Under the pieces are notes generated by a model. That model made no database searches, was not told the origin of the DNA, and saw only the letters and a program-made list of their open reading frames with translations. A stretch of DNA of 64,000 nt from Homarus americanus (lineage: Eukaryota; Arthropoda; Malacostraca; Decapoda; Nephropidae): assembly GCF_018991925.1 (NCBI RefSeq), contig NW_024736071.1, positions 16,956,538-17,020,537 of the forward strand, written 5' to 3'. The translations under genes and the position numbers were made by a program. The first letter of the stretch is position 1. Every line of letters starts with the position of its first letter. Of this stretch, positions 57,201-63,688 are shown one piece after another.

Positions 57201-58323
57201 CTTCTGATGCTGAATTTGATGGTGTAGCTAAAGTTGATGGTTTAGGCCTTCGAATAATAAAGCTGTTGAAAGAACCTTGCACAGCTGCTTTCTTTTCTCA
57301 TTGTTCATCTTTATGTAGAGGTCATTTGCGTTTATTTAAATTTATTGCTTTGTTCTGTTAATGGATCCGCTTCAGAAAATATGTTCATTGCTTGCTCCAT
57401 ATAATATCCACAGACCTCTAACCGTTTTCATATCGTTTTAACACATCTAGTTTCTCGGCTAAGCTTATACACTCTCTATTAACTTTTGAAACAACACAAC
57501 CATCACTTGCTCTCTTGTTCATGGTGAATAGAGATGCAAAAATGCTGTAAGAAACCTGAGAAAGTTTTCTCCTGTTCCTGTTCCAAATGCGTGAAAACAA
57601 AAGGCTCGCCAAGCTCCGACTGTTGTTTACCACTCATTGGCAAGGCAGCTTCTTTGCACAAGGTGCTCGCAATTTTTTTTTTTATAATACATATCGGGAT
57701 TTAGTTATTATTTATATGAAAATGTAATTTTATTTTGTTTTTAATATATTTTGGTCGTGAATACGAATGAAATAAAGACGTAAATTGAATTGGGTCCTAA
57801 ATTAACTAGGGTTTTAAATATGAAAAGTTGTTGGTCGAACTGTTGTTATCGGAGGTTTTACTGTATTGTATTATACGTACAAACGAATACAGCTAAACCA
57901 TCATATAATGGACTTCCCTCCCCATGTAATAATAATCTGTTAGGTGGGGTGTGTTACATCAAACAAACCCTTGATTTAATGGATTTTCATATCTAGATAC
58001 TGTAGTACTGTAGTTTGTCAGATGAAGGCTTCACATCTAAGGGATTCTTGACAGCGGATTTTCATTTCTCTGCAGTTTGATAGATGGAGGTTTCACATTC
58101 AATAAACTCTCGGTATAATGGACTTTCCAATGCAAATAGTCCATTAAATAGAGGTTTTAATAAATAAATTAAGTACTACAATACGTATGTCTAAAAAAAA
58201 AAAAAATTCCAGAATGCAAATTTGTTGTCTGCTGTGCTGTGTCTGATCAAGGAACTGGATTACACGAGCCTCGAGGTTGTGGAGATGGCCGCCAGGTGTC
58301 GTATGGAGGAGTTGGACGATTAG
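34334..58323 (+). CDS. CFAP410: CFAP410 (C21orf2), ciliary leucine-rich-repeat protein, 12 coding exons
   Basis: CFAP410 is a basal-body/ciliary protein that works with the kinase NEK1; in humans it underlies retinal and skeletal ciliopathies. Twelve exons join in one frame to 550 codons plus TAG. Residues 1-27 ([18 protein letters not shown], then YNVRKLNCW) match the family N-terminus. Residues 28-105 hold leucine-rich repeats ([33 protein letters not shown]). Residues 105-130 are an LRR cap ([17 protein letters not shown]). Residues 147-514 are polar, Ser/Asn/Gln/Tyr/Arg-rich and probably disordered. Residues 515-550 ([20 protein letters not shown]...) match the C-terminal helical domain. 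The vertebrate protein is about 256 residues, so the middle is about 300 residues longer here. The start is chosen because it aligns with the family. An upstream ATG at 34280 is in frame but stops after seven codons. Confidence 0.92.
34924..34989 (+). CDS. CFAP410: CFAP410 exon 2
   Basis: Acceptor TTTTTCAG, donor CTGAG|GTGAGT; 66 bp, phase 2 to 2. It encodes [20 protein letters not shown] and the start of the first LRR. Confidence 0.9.
35352..35519 (+). CDS. CFAP410: CFAP410 exon 3 (leucine-rich repeats)
   Basis: Acceptor TTGTTTCAG, donor GAACA|GTGAGT; 168 bp, phase 2 to 2. It encodes [20 protein letters not shown], then [20 protein letters not shown], then [15 protein letters not shown], i.e. 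the central LRRs. Confidence 0.93.
35947..36072 (+). CDS. CFAP410: CFAP410 exon 4 (LRR cap)
   Basis: Acceptor GGTAAACAG, donor TCACG|GTATGT; 126 bp, phase 2 to 2. It encodes the LRR cap [20 protein letters not shown], then DSEEVQKAM and a Pro/Ser linker. Confidence 0.92.
36141..36271 (+). mobile_element. Palindromic MITE, family F
   Basis: Left end CAATGAAACCTCCATATAAC and right end ...AATGTTTCACTG are inverted, flanked by TA. Internally it repeats the ATATAAC(G/T) / CCATTAAAT theme. It lies entirely in the 227-bp intron 4. Confidence 0.8.
36300..36450 (+). CDS. CFAP410: CFAP410 exon 5 (polar linker)
   Basis: Acceptor CCCTTTTCAG, donor CATCAG|GTGGGG (a weaker donor); 151 bp, phase 2 in and phase 0 out. 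It encodes a Ser/Arg/Gly-rich segment ([20 protein letters not shown] and onward to TPTRSNHQ). A palindromic MITE ends 28 bp upstream of the acceptor AG. Confidence 0.82.
36694..36912 (+). mobile_element. Palindromic MITE, family F
   Basis: Left CAGTGAAGCTTCTATATAAT and right GTTATATGGAACTTTCACTG are inverted and TA-flanked. Two internal sub-palindromes are joined. Confidence 0.8.
37171..37258 (+). repeat. Dispersed repeat, copy 1
   Basis: CTCCTGTACTAACACTGG and the following 60 bp (CGGCTAGTATGTTGATAGTGG) recur at 41775-41868 at roughly 80 percent similarity by eye. The family is not recognised. Confidence 0.7.
38212..39018 (+). mobile_element. Non-autonomous pogo/Tigger-type element, 807 bp, copy 1
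   Basis: The ends CAGTGGTCCCTCGGTTAACG and (inverted) GTTAACCGAGGGACCACTG are perfect TIRs with TA on both sides, the Tc1/mariner target duplication. The interior has no transposase frame. A near full-length sister is at 46990-47790 and a truncated one at 62485. Confidence 0.92.
39126..39188 (+). mobile_element. Minimal palindromic MITE, family F (63 bp)
   Basis: CAGTGAAACCTCGATTTAAC... ends ...AGAGGTATCACTG and is TA-flanked. It is little more than two TIRs back to back. Confidence 0.8.
39436..39540 (+). mobile_element. Half of a palindromic MITE, family G
   Basis: CAGTCACTTCTCCCCCTGAACCATGAA and GATTCTGACTCATGAACCCC match the left half of 49830-50012. Confidence 0.7.
40946..41122 (+). CDS. 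CFAP410: CFAP410 exon 6
   Basis: Acceptor GATGTTACAG, donor CCGCAG|GTGTGT; 177 bp, phase 0 to 0. It encodes [20 protein letters not shown], then [20 protein letters not shown]. It is acidic/Tyr-rich at first, then Arg/Ser/Gln-rich. It keeps an open frame that joins perfectly to both neighbours. Confidence 0.78.
41775..41868 (+). repeat. Dispersed repeat, copy 2
   Basis: Matches 37171-37258 (CTCCTGTACTAACACTGGG ... GGGCTAGTAAGCTGATAAGT). Confidence 0.7.
42110..42234 (+). mobile_element. Palindromic MITE, family F
   Basis: CGTTGAACCTCTATTTAACTG ... ACATAGAGATTTCACTG with inner CCCAATCTAATGAATTATAT. TA flanks both ends. Confidence 0.75.
42820..43345 (+). repeat. About 176-bp tandem triplication
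   Basis: Three successive copies contain TCACAAACCATAAAATCTGG, GAATTAGTTTTCTGTCTGT and AAATTTATTGGTTTTGTGTA, with period about 176 bp (starting near 42826, 43003 and 43177). They differ by point changes and short indels. The copies hold no ORF. Confidence 0.88.
43600..44015 (+). mobile_element. pogo/Tigger-type element encoding only an N-terminal HTH-like piece, copy 1
   Basis: TIRs CAGTAGACCCTTGCCATTCGC and (inverted) GGCAAGGGTCTATTG are flanked by TA. A short + strand frame at 43734-43919 contains [20 protein letters not shown] then [14 protein letters not shown]. This resembles the psq/CENP-B type helix-turn-helix at the N-terminus of pogo/Tigger transposases and then stops. There is no DDE catalytic domain. 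Confidence 0.88.
44190..44470 (+). repeat. Dispersed repeat shared with 27050-27250
   Basis: ATTTTGCTCAAAATCTCAGT, CTGAATCAGGATCTGTGGTC and GAAATGCTGAAATTTTTT have close counterparts at about 27153-27225, with rearranged order of the neighbouring blocks. Confidence 0.65.
44686..44774 (+). repeat. AT microsatellite
   Basis: About 44 AT units followed by CATACATACATATACATATA. Confidence 0.95.
45407..45545 (+). mobile_element. Half of a palindromic MITE, family H
   Basis: CAGTCAGTCAAAAACTATCC and CAACAGGAGTCGTGGCGTTC match the element at 62104-62333; only one arm is present. Confidence 0.65.
45843..46016 (+). CDS. CFAP410: CFAP410 exon 7
   Basis: Acceptor CTTTTGATTAG, donor ACACAG|GTCGGA; 174 bp, phase 0 to 0. 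It encodes [20 protein letters not shown], then [20 protein letters not shown], and ends [11 protein letters not shown]. It is Ser/Asn-rich. Confidence 0.72.
46511..46812 (+). mobile_element. TA-flanked inverted-repeat element, 302 bp, family I
   Basis: Left CAGACAGTCCCCACGTTATG and right CATAACTCAGGGACTGTCTTG are inverted with a 1-3 base mismatch, and TA lies on each side. The inner left end repeats TTACGAACAC/CTTACAAACG. No ORF. Confidence 0.8.
46990..47790 (+). mobile_element. Non-autonomous pogo/Tigger-type element, 801 bp, copy 2
   Basis: CAGTGGTCCCTCGGTTAACG ... CGTTAACCGAGTGACCACTG with TA on both sides. It is collinear with 38212-39018, including the TTGATGATGATGATGGGAAT segment and the GGTGGAAGAGAA segment, so both derive from the same deletion derivative. 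Confidence 0.92.
48920..49000 (+). mobile_element. Palindromic MITE, family F (left half)
   Basis: CAGTGAAACCTCTATATAACG and GTCCATTATATAGAGGGTCC are present; the right terminal repeat is missing. Confidence 0.75.
49302..49558 (+). CDS. CFAP410: CFAP410 exon 8
   Basis: Acceptor GATGTTTCAG, donor CTTCA|GTGAGT; 257 bp, phase 0 in and phase 2 out. It encodes [20 protein letters not shown], then a Tyr/Asp/Asn-rich stretch ending NNNPLCPL. It is the longest middle exon. Confidence 0.78.
49830..50012 (+). mobile_element. Palindromic MITE, family G, intact
   Basis: CAGTCACCCACGAAAGTCCT ... GACTCTTGTGGGTGACTG, TA-flanked. The arms also share CGCCTCTCCTCCTGAACCA / GGTTCAGGAGGAGAAGCG and GATTCAGACTCAT / CATAAGTCTGAATC, so nearly the whole 183 bp folds back. 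Confidence 0.88.
50237..50421 (+). mobile_element. Family F MITE remnants, tandem
   Basis: GCGAAATCTCTATTTAATGG, ATATCGAAGGTTTCTTAGGT and CCATTAGATGTGAAGCCTTT repeat the family F motifs in diverged form. Confidence 0.6.
51164..51790 (+). repeat. Nested long inverted repeats
   Basis: Arm pair 1 is 51164-51210 with 51282-51328 (AAAAATCAGTAGGAATAAA opposite TTTATTCCTACTGATTTTTA, continuing to GGATGTGC/GCACATCC). Arm pair 2 is 51405-51490 with 51680-51746 (ACAGTTGCCTC ... AAGATGTGGCAA opposite TTGCCACATCTT ... GAGGCAACTGT). GCACGTCCTAAAAT at about 51760 echoes the outer arm again, so one MITE-like palindrome seems inserted in another. Confidence 0.82.
52712..52751 (+). CDS. CFAP410: CFAP410 exon 9, 40-bp micro-exon
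   Basis: Acceptor TTGTACCTGTAG after a long CT run, donor TACAA|GTAAGT; 40 bp, phase 2 in and phase 0 out. It encodes (H)[13 protein letters not shown]. It is supported because it is exactly what is needed to join exon 8 (phase 2) to exon 10 (phase 0), and both splice sites are good. Its RRAAQ resembles RRAEQ in exon 11. Confidence 0.7.
53351..53781 (+). mobile_element. pogo/Tigger-type element encoding only an N-terminal HTH-like piece, copy 2
   Basis: CAGCAGACCCTTGCCATTCGC ... GGCAAGGGTCTACTG, TA-flanked. It is almost identical to 43600-44015 (only a few differences over about 370 bp), including the short frame with [20 protein letters not shown]. It carries 15 extra bases near the left end (GGGTTTGCAATTCGC). 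Confidence 0.9.
54258..54434 (+). mobile_element. Family F MITE remnant before exon 10
   Basis: AAAACCTCTATTTAACAG, CGAGGGTCCATTAGATGTG and the right end GTTGGAAGTTTCACCG are family F sequence. The right end lies 84 bp upstream of the exon 10 acceptor AG. Confidence 0.7.
54462..54505 (+). repeat. (TGTAC)n microsatellite at the exon 10 acceptor
   Basis: About nine ACTGT/TGTAC pentamers end 13 bp before the AG at 54518. The complementary unit is CAGTA, the same as the end sequence of many transposons here. Confidence 0.92.
54519..54671 (+). CDS. CFAP410: CFAP410 exon 10
   Basis: Acceptor ATTTTTTCAG, donor AGCAGA|GTAAGC; 153 bp, phase 0 to 0. It encodes [20 protein letters not shown], then [20 protein letters not shown], ending QQFNSSR. 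A (TGTAC)n run and a MITE lie just upstream. Confidence 0.78.
54672..55318 (+). other. CFAP410 intron 10 (0.65 kb)
   Basis: It contains an AT array (54770-54804), two related segments (about 54719-54750 and 54911-54945, sharing TTAGTC(C/G)TGC(A/G)TTTGTTTC), a short GA run and a palindromic MITE (55101-55282) that ends 36 bp before the exon 11 acceptor AG. Confidence 0.7.
55101..55282 (+). mobile_element. Palindromic MITE, family F, before exon 11
   Basis: AGTGAAATCTCTATTTAACGG ... TGTTAAATGGAAGTTTTACTG. The right end lies 36 bp before the exon 11 acceptor AG. Confidence 0.78.
55319..55468 (+). CDS. CFAP410: CFAP410 exon 11
   Basis: Acceptor TTTTTTTTATAG, donor ACACGA|GTAAGA; 150 bp, phase 0 to 0. 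It encodes [20 protein letters not shown], then [20 protein letters not shown], ending ARPKTR. The Gln-rich first half could be a short coiled helix. Confidence 0.8.
55672..57863 (-). mobile_element. pogo/Tigger-type transposon, 2.2 kb, internally deleted
   Basis: TIRs CAGTAAAGCCTCGAATAACG (left) and, inverted, TTATCGGAGGTTTTACTG (right) are flanked by TA. On the minus strand the right part encodes an N-terminal HTH start ([18 protein letters not shown], 57418-57633). A little further on is a tail typical of the family C-terminus ([20 protein letters not shown], ending DDFFI, 57100-57282), with broken frames between. The DDE catalytic core is absent. The left 1.1 kb holds three diverged copies of a 360-390-bp unit. 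Confidence 0.85.
56021..57000 (+). repeat. 360-390-bp unit repeated three times inside the transposon
   Basis: GAAAAT(A/C)AGACCCTGGTTGT recurs at about 56021, 56412 and 56774. It is followed each time by AGTAAAATTAAT-like, ATGTTTTAA(C/T)TAATGTTA and GGAAGTA(A/G)CTA blocks. The unit is noncoding. Confidence 0.82.
57890..58158 (+). mobile_element. Family F MITE pair before exon 12
   Basis: CAGCTAAACCATCATATAATGG at the left and GTCCATTAAATAGAGGTTTTA at the right. Inside, GTTTGATAGATGGAGGTTTC and CTCTCGGTATAATGGACTTT show a second copy. It ends 54 bp before the exon 12 acceptor AG. Confidence 0.72.
58213..58323 (+). CDS. CFAP410: CFAP410 exon 12 (C-terminal domain and stop)
   Basis: Acceptor AAAAATTCCAG; phase 0; 37 codons including TAG at 58321-58323. 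It encodes [20 protein letters not shown], then [16 protein letters not shown]. This aligns with the conserved C-terminal helix of CFAP410 (NVLTAILLLLRELD in human) and fixes the gene's 3' end. Confidence 0.92.
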   Translation, partial: NANLLSAVLCLIKELDYTSLEVVEMAARCRMEELDD

Positions 58324-59358
58324 ATAAAACAAAACCAGTGAGTGCCAAGATTATTATTATCGTTGTCATTGCTTCATATTGACCAACAACGAGGGTTAAT
58401 ATTTTATACTGGGCAGCTAGTGGCATGGCAATGAAAGATTTATCCTACATGATTGAGTTGAGTTATTTGATATATCTTCACTATTAAGCTAAATCAGTGA
58501 TGAAAGGAAATGTATTGATGTCATTTTACAAAACATGATACTAATTATTAGGGCAAAGCTAGCCATTTCTCTGTTAAATATTCAGCCATGCTTGATTAGG
58601 TATTTTTTCTCCCCAAGTTTGGGATATTTTATCTTTTATGGAATCATCTTTGTTTTAAAAGAATTTGTTTATGGACATCTCTTGTATTACAGTACTTAGG
58701 ATTTAGTGATAATTTAATATATATTCTTGATACAGTGTTGGTGAGAATACTGTATAGTATATATATTCACAGATGCAGTGTCGACGAGAATGACTCTTTC
58801 ATCATTTGTCCAAAGTTTATTAATTTTGAACATGGCATTGTAACATTGGTGGAGTTGAAACATTTCCAAAGTGTGAGATTCTCAGTGAACTGGAAGAATA
58901 TGATGATGATGGTGATCAACATCCTCACCACCACCATCATCATCACTCCAGCGCTGTAAAACACACACATGAGAGATTAATAATTATGCTTTAACGATTC
59001 TCCTGAAGCTTTAATTTACAACGTTGCTTGATATCTCAATAGCTAACGTCTTTTAAGTAAGATTTTTTTTTTTTAGGTTTTTAAGTTTTAAGTCGTCTCA
59101 AAATGTTATTAATGAGAAATATCCATCCAGTACAACTATCATTTATATACTTAAATGGTTCTGTTTTTAGTGTTTTCCAGCGGTTGTTAAAGTTTGTATA
59201 CACACGTCCTTACAAACAATACTGCGAATAAGGTCTATACAATTTTTTTAGTGTGCCAAAATTTACTTACAGAATCTCAAAAAAATAAAGAAAGACTATA
59301 TGAAAAATAAATTACATGGAATGGCATGTACTGTTTCCTGTATATTGGTGATGCAGTA

Positions 59359-59484
59359 CAGTGAACCTCTATATAACGGACTTGTCTCTCCATATAATCT
59401 GTTAGATGGGGTTCCAAAATCTAATGAACCCTTGATATAACGGACTTTCCTCTCCATATAGTCCGTTAAATATAGGTTTCACTG
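59359..59484 (+). mobile_element. Palindromic MITE, family F, near-intact
   Basis: CAGTGAACCTCTATATAACGG ... GTCCGTTAAATATAGGTTTCACTG. The two halves pair along most of the 126 bp. This copy is the clearest model of the family. Confidence 0.85.
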
Positions 59485-60065
59485 TGCTGTTTTTGTTAGT
59501 TAGTGAACCTGAGAGCATAATGGCAGGAGTGGTTGTTTTGGGGTCAAGTTTCTGTACGTGTAGCTTAACTTTCTTTTAATAAGGATAAGGAAATCTTGTT
59601 TTTCAATCGTGGTCACAAATCCATCTTATTCAAGGTTTGAGACTTATATATAGTTACTCTTTTGTGTTGACGTAACATAATGAAGAAAAGGTTTTGTTTT
59701 TATATAGATGTAATGAAAATAGTCGCTCGGCAGGTTTCGAGAGTATAGTACAGTACTGTGTATCTTTTGTTTTTTATATGGATGCAGATTTTTTTCTCTG
59801 TTTTTTTAAATTTATAAAGTTGTCTACATATGTTTTAAAAAGGATTTGGGTCAGATAGTGTTTTATTTTATAAATACAAACTTTCTTTCCCTGCTTTTAT
59901 GAATATGAAGTCTGCATATGTTTTTAGAAAGGATTTATGCCAGATTGTATTTATTTTTTTTTTATGAATTCCAGAGTTTCTAGGAGTAATGACTGAATTA
60001 TTATCAAAGTGTTGAGAATGTTGGTGTGTAGGAGGAAGAATATTGTATTGTGAGAGAATGAAGTA

Positions 60066-60327
60066 CAGTGAAACCTCCTTATAATGGACCTCTCTCTCTC
60101 CATGTAATCTATTAGATGAGGGTTTCATATCTAATGGACCCTCAATATAGTAGTGGACTTTCCACCTCTGTATAGTTCATTAGATGGGGTTTTTAAATAT
60201 AATGAACCCTCGATATAACTGACCTCCCTCTCTATAATCTGTGAGATGGGGGGGGGGGGGTTTGCTTCTAACAGACCCTCAATATAACAGACTTCTCATT
60301 ATAGTCCATTAAATAGAGGTTTCACTG
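60066..60327 (+). mobile_element. Tandem/nested family F MITE
   Basis: CAGTGAAACCTCCTTATAATGG ... CATTAAATAGAGGTTTCACTG, with two extra internal ends (ATTAGATGAGGGTTTCATAT, ATTAGATGGGGTTTTTAAAT). A run of 12 G lies at about 60249. Confidence 0.8.
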
Positions 60328-61087
60328 TAGCCAGACAACAATATTTGGCTGTTAATATGTTGTATGGAGTTGGTCAGTCACCACAACCCGCACTACCATT
60401 TTACTCATATGTTTCCATTGGCGTGATATTATTCTGTGCAATATGGACGAATGTCGTTTAATTTGGTTGTTTATTATAGAATGACATTGATAGGTAATGA
60501 AAAGAAGGAGAAATTATAGGTGTAATGATAGTTATACTGTATAGTAGTAATTCATGCATGTGTATATAATTGTTGTTGAAGAATATTATTGACAGTTATG
60601 ATTTATGGTCAGATGAAGCAGTCAGTGACAGCATTTAAGGGGTGTTATGTCGTATCTTAGAATGCAGTGCGTATCTTTAACCAAGGCATACAGTACTTGG
60701 TAATCTTTGAGGAAGGAATTTGGTTAAAAAAGTTAGTAGTGTGATGGGAATGAGGAGTTTTATGTCATATCTTAAAATGAATGCAGTGGTGTATCTTTCT
60801 GCAATGGCATATAGTAGTGTCAAAATCTTAGAAGGAGAAAAAGAGGAATTCGATTGAGTTAGCAGTGGGATGGGGTTAAGGAATACTTTACTGTATTATT
60901 GTGTGTAAATCCTTGACCTCAGGGGATCAATATATGGTGCTGAATATGGTTGATAAGGTTTTATGTCTGTTAGGTTTTTGTCGGAGCAATTACTGTGCAT
61001 CTTGTTGAAGCCCTGAGTAAATCTGGATTCTTTTATCATTATTCTGGGTCGGTGCTGCCATCTTACATGTACTACTACGGTCACCTA

Positions 61088-61263
61088 ATTACTAAAGTCT
61101 TGTCGGTCGCCTCTCTCCTCTCTGAAGGGGCCCTGGGTGATTCAGGCTCATGAACTTTATTCTGTCCGTAAATGCTTTGGGTACATGAGTCTGAATCTTT
61201 TGAGGGTTTGTGGTTCAGGGTTAAAGGTGACTGATGGAACTTTTATTAGTTGACTGTACAGTC
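61088..61263 (+). mobile_element. Palindromic MITE, family G, diverged
   Basis: CTAAAGTCTTGTCGGTCGCC and GTTTGTGGTTCAGGGTTAAAGG, with the inner TCATGAACTTTATTCTGTCC, match 49830-50012. Confidence 0.7.
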
Positions 61264-62103
61264 GTGGGAAATATTAAGTTAGATACTATTAGGTATATTA
61301 TTACTTCTTTTTGTTGCTGTTGAGGTAATAATTTTATGCAGGAACTCTTTTCATTTTTTACTTCAGGAATGATAGTACTGTACAATAAGTGTAAGTATGT
61401 CTAGTTTATTATCATTGGTTGTTGTGTTTACCAAAGCATTATTATTATTTTTATTATTTTTATTTTTATTTTTATTTATGATAAGACTTATTCTACAGTA
61501 TATTTACAGTGCATCTGATGTTTTGTGATGCATTTTATTTTATTTTATTTTTGTTTTTTGTTTTTTAACATGGAGGACATTTTTGCTGGTAATCACTTGG
61601 CATGTTTACTCAAGTTTCGGTCGTGATGATGTACAACTATATACTCCGTGCATGTTTAATTAATGTATACAGGAATATGAAGAAGAACAGGTCGGTGATA
61701 TAGTTTATTTATTTTTATTTTTCATTTATTTTTTTACCATTTCTCCACTAGGAAGTGATGGTGTGTCTTGAGAAGTCTTTTCTTTATTGAATGGGTGCTT
61801 GGTTTAATGGCGTGTACAGTACTCCAGTTAAGTCAGATTTTGAATGTGTTAGAAACCTAGCACATATTATGGTTTTTTAAAGACTTGTTCCTTTCAAAGC
61901 TATATACAGTATATATTACCATTGAGTGTTATCCTTCTGCTTAAGTATTGAAATTAATGTGTCACAAAGTTAATGTCCTTCTCACAGTGACTATCCTCCT
62001 ACATCTGTAGAGTGTTGGATACAGTAATGAACATAAGGAGATGATGTTTGTAAGATTTTGTGCATATGTCACGATGTAGGAAAAGGTGTACTATAGTACT
62101 TTA

Positions 62104-62333
62104 CAGTCACTCAAAAACTTATCTCTACTTGAGGGGTCGGTCAATGAATATCAGAACAACAGGAGTCATTCCTGTTGTCTCGGTGGGGCTGCCAAAATCT
62201 TTCGTCTGGTCGATGAATTTCAGAATGAACACTGTAGCTCCTGTTGTCTCGATAGGGTTGTCAAAATCCTCCTCTGTCCATTGTGTCATAAAGTCTAACA
62301 TGATTTTTGTAAAGATAGTTTTTTGAGCGACTC
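62104..62333 (+). mobile_element. Palindromic MITE, family H, 230 bp
   Basis: Left CAGTCACTCAAAAACTTATC and right GATAGTTTTTTGAGCGACTC are inverted with TA outside. The inner arms share CAACAGGAGT/ACTCCTGTTG-type sequence and GTCTCG(G/A)T(G/A)GGG(C/T)TG(C/T)CAAAATC twice in direct order. Confidence 0.78.
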
Positions 62334-62484
62334 TACATCAGGTAAATACTGTACAAACATTAGTAAGGTTGTGTAAAGTGTGGCACCTGTAGTTTTGTTT
62401 TGTTTTTATCTGACAGTCCAAGCCCTTGCAGCTCATTGGCGCATATGGAACATACGATTGATATATCATTAATAAATTCATATG

Positions 62485-62640
62485 CAGCGGTCCCTCGGTT
62501 AACGAACACAATTCGTTCCAGAAAGTCATTCATTAACCGAAAATTTTGTTAACCGAATTCATTATTTAAATGGGATATTGGGTAAATGGTTCCAGCTCAC
62601 AGAAAAGTACATACAAAGTAAAGTAAAAAATGCATAAAGT
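62485..62640 (+). mobile_element. Truncated pogo/Tigger-type element, copy 3
   Basis: CAGCGGTCCCTCGGTTAACG ... TTCCAGCTCACAGAAAAGTA matches the left about 150 bp of 38212-39018. The right end is not found. Confidence 0.8.
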
Positions 62641-63578
62641 CAGAAACACTCCTAAAATATATAAGTGAAAAAAGATATAAGTGAAAAAAATGTTTGAAAT
62701 AAAGAATATTTACCATCGAAGTCACAAACAAATTCCTACTTTTGGAGACGGGGGCGTCAGGGCGTCTTACCCTAGTACCGTCTGCTAAAAAATAAAAAGA
62801 CTATAGTTCTGATGGCTTGAGTGTGAGTACTGTATAACCACAATAAATATTAATTACCTGAGGCAAGTATGACCAGAGTGGACAAAACGTCACTGGTCAA
62901 AATTGAGTTTTATTCACAAAAGTACAAGGAAACCACTTCTGTAAGTATCATTATGGTCGATTTTGCTATGAAGTAAAACTACCCACGTGTCACTACATAC
63001 AGGGCTGGCGGTGAGAGGCAGATCACAGAGAAGAAAACGCCAGTGGTTTTTTTTTTTTTTTTTTTTTCCACTCTGGTTGTATGCTCCTCATCTATACTGT
63101 TACTACTTAACAAAGACGAGACCTTATGGGCTTTTTCTTCCCTTGGTGAAGATGATGTCACAAAATTTAATAAATGGATTTTTAATTTTTAAGAATTTAA
63201 AAAAAATTTAAGTTTTTAAATACATTTTTGTCTGGAAATTAAATAGATTTTCTTTTCCCCAGTCATTGGCAATATGATTTTTTTGTGATTTTTAGCACAG
63301 TTTCTTACACTTCAGTGGAGATGTACTGTAGAGTCAAAGAAAGAAAAAGGTGCATGCCTACACTTACCTTGCCTCCTTATGTTCTGAAACCCACGACAAA
63401 GAATTTTGGGTCATTCATATTCAGAAGAAGCATTGCTATCACTTTACCCCCAATTCTTCTTCACCGTGGGTTTTGGAACATAACCCTGGGAGGAGTTGTA
63501 ACATAACTATTTCTTTATTTGACTTTATGTTGTTGTTCATTTTTTACTGGCACAATCCACACATAACAGCACAAACAC

Positions 63579-63581
<3 letters not shown>

Positions 63582-63671
<90 letters not shown>

Positions 63672-63688
63672 ATTATTATTATTATTAT
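63582..63688 (+). repeat. Compound CA-TA-TTA microsatellite
   Basis: CA (63582-63618) changes to TA (to about 63667) and then TTA (to 63688). Confidence 0.95.

Larger units (their letters stand above)
55469..58212 (+). other. CFAP410 intron 11 (2.7 kb)
   Basis: It is nearly filled by a 2.2-kb pogo/Tigger-type transposon (55672-57863) and a palindromic MITE pair (57890-58158), leaving about 50 bp before the exon 12 acceptor. Confidence 0.8.

Noticed and set aside
57077..57361. 94-codon plus-strand frame ([14 protein letters not shown]...)
   Set aside because: It is the antisense of the C-terminal tail of the minus-strand pogo/Tigger fragment.
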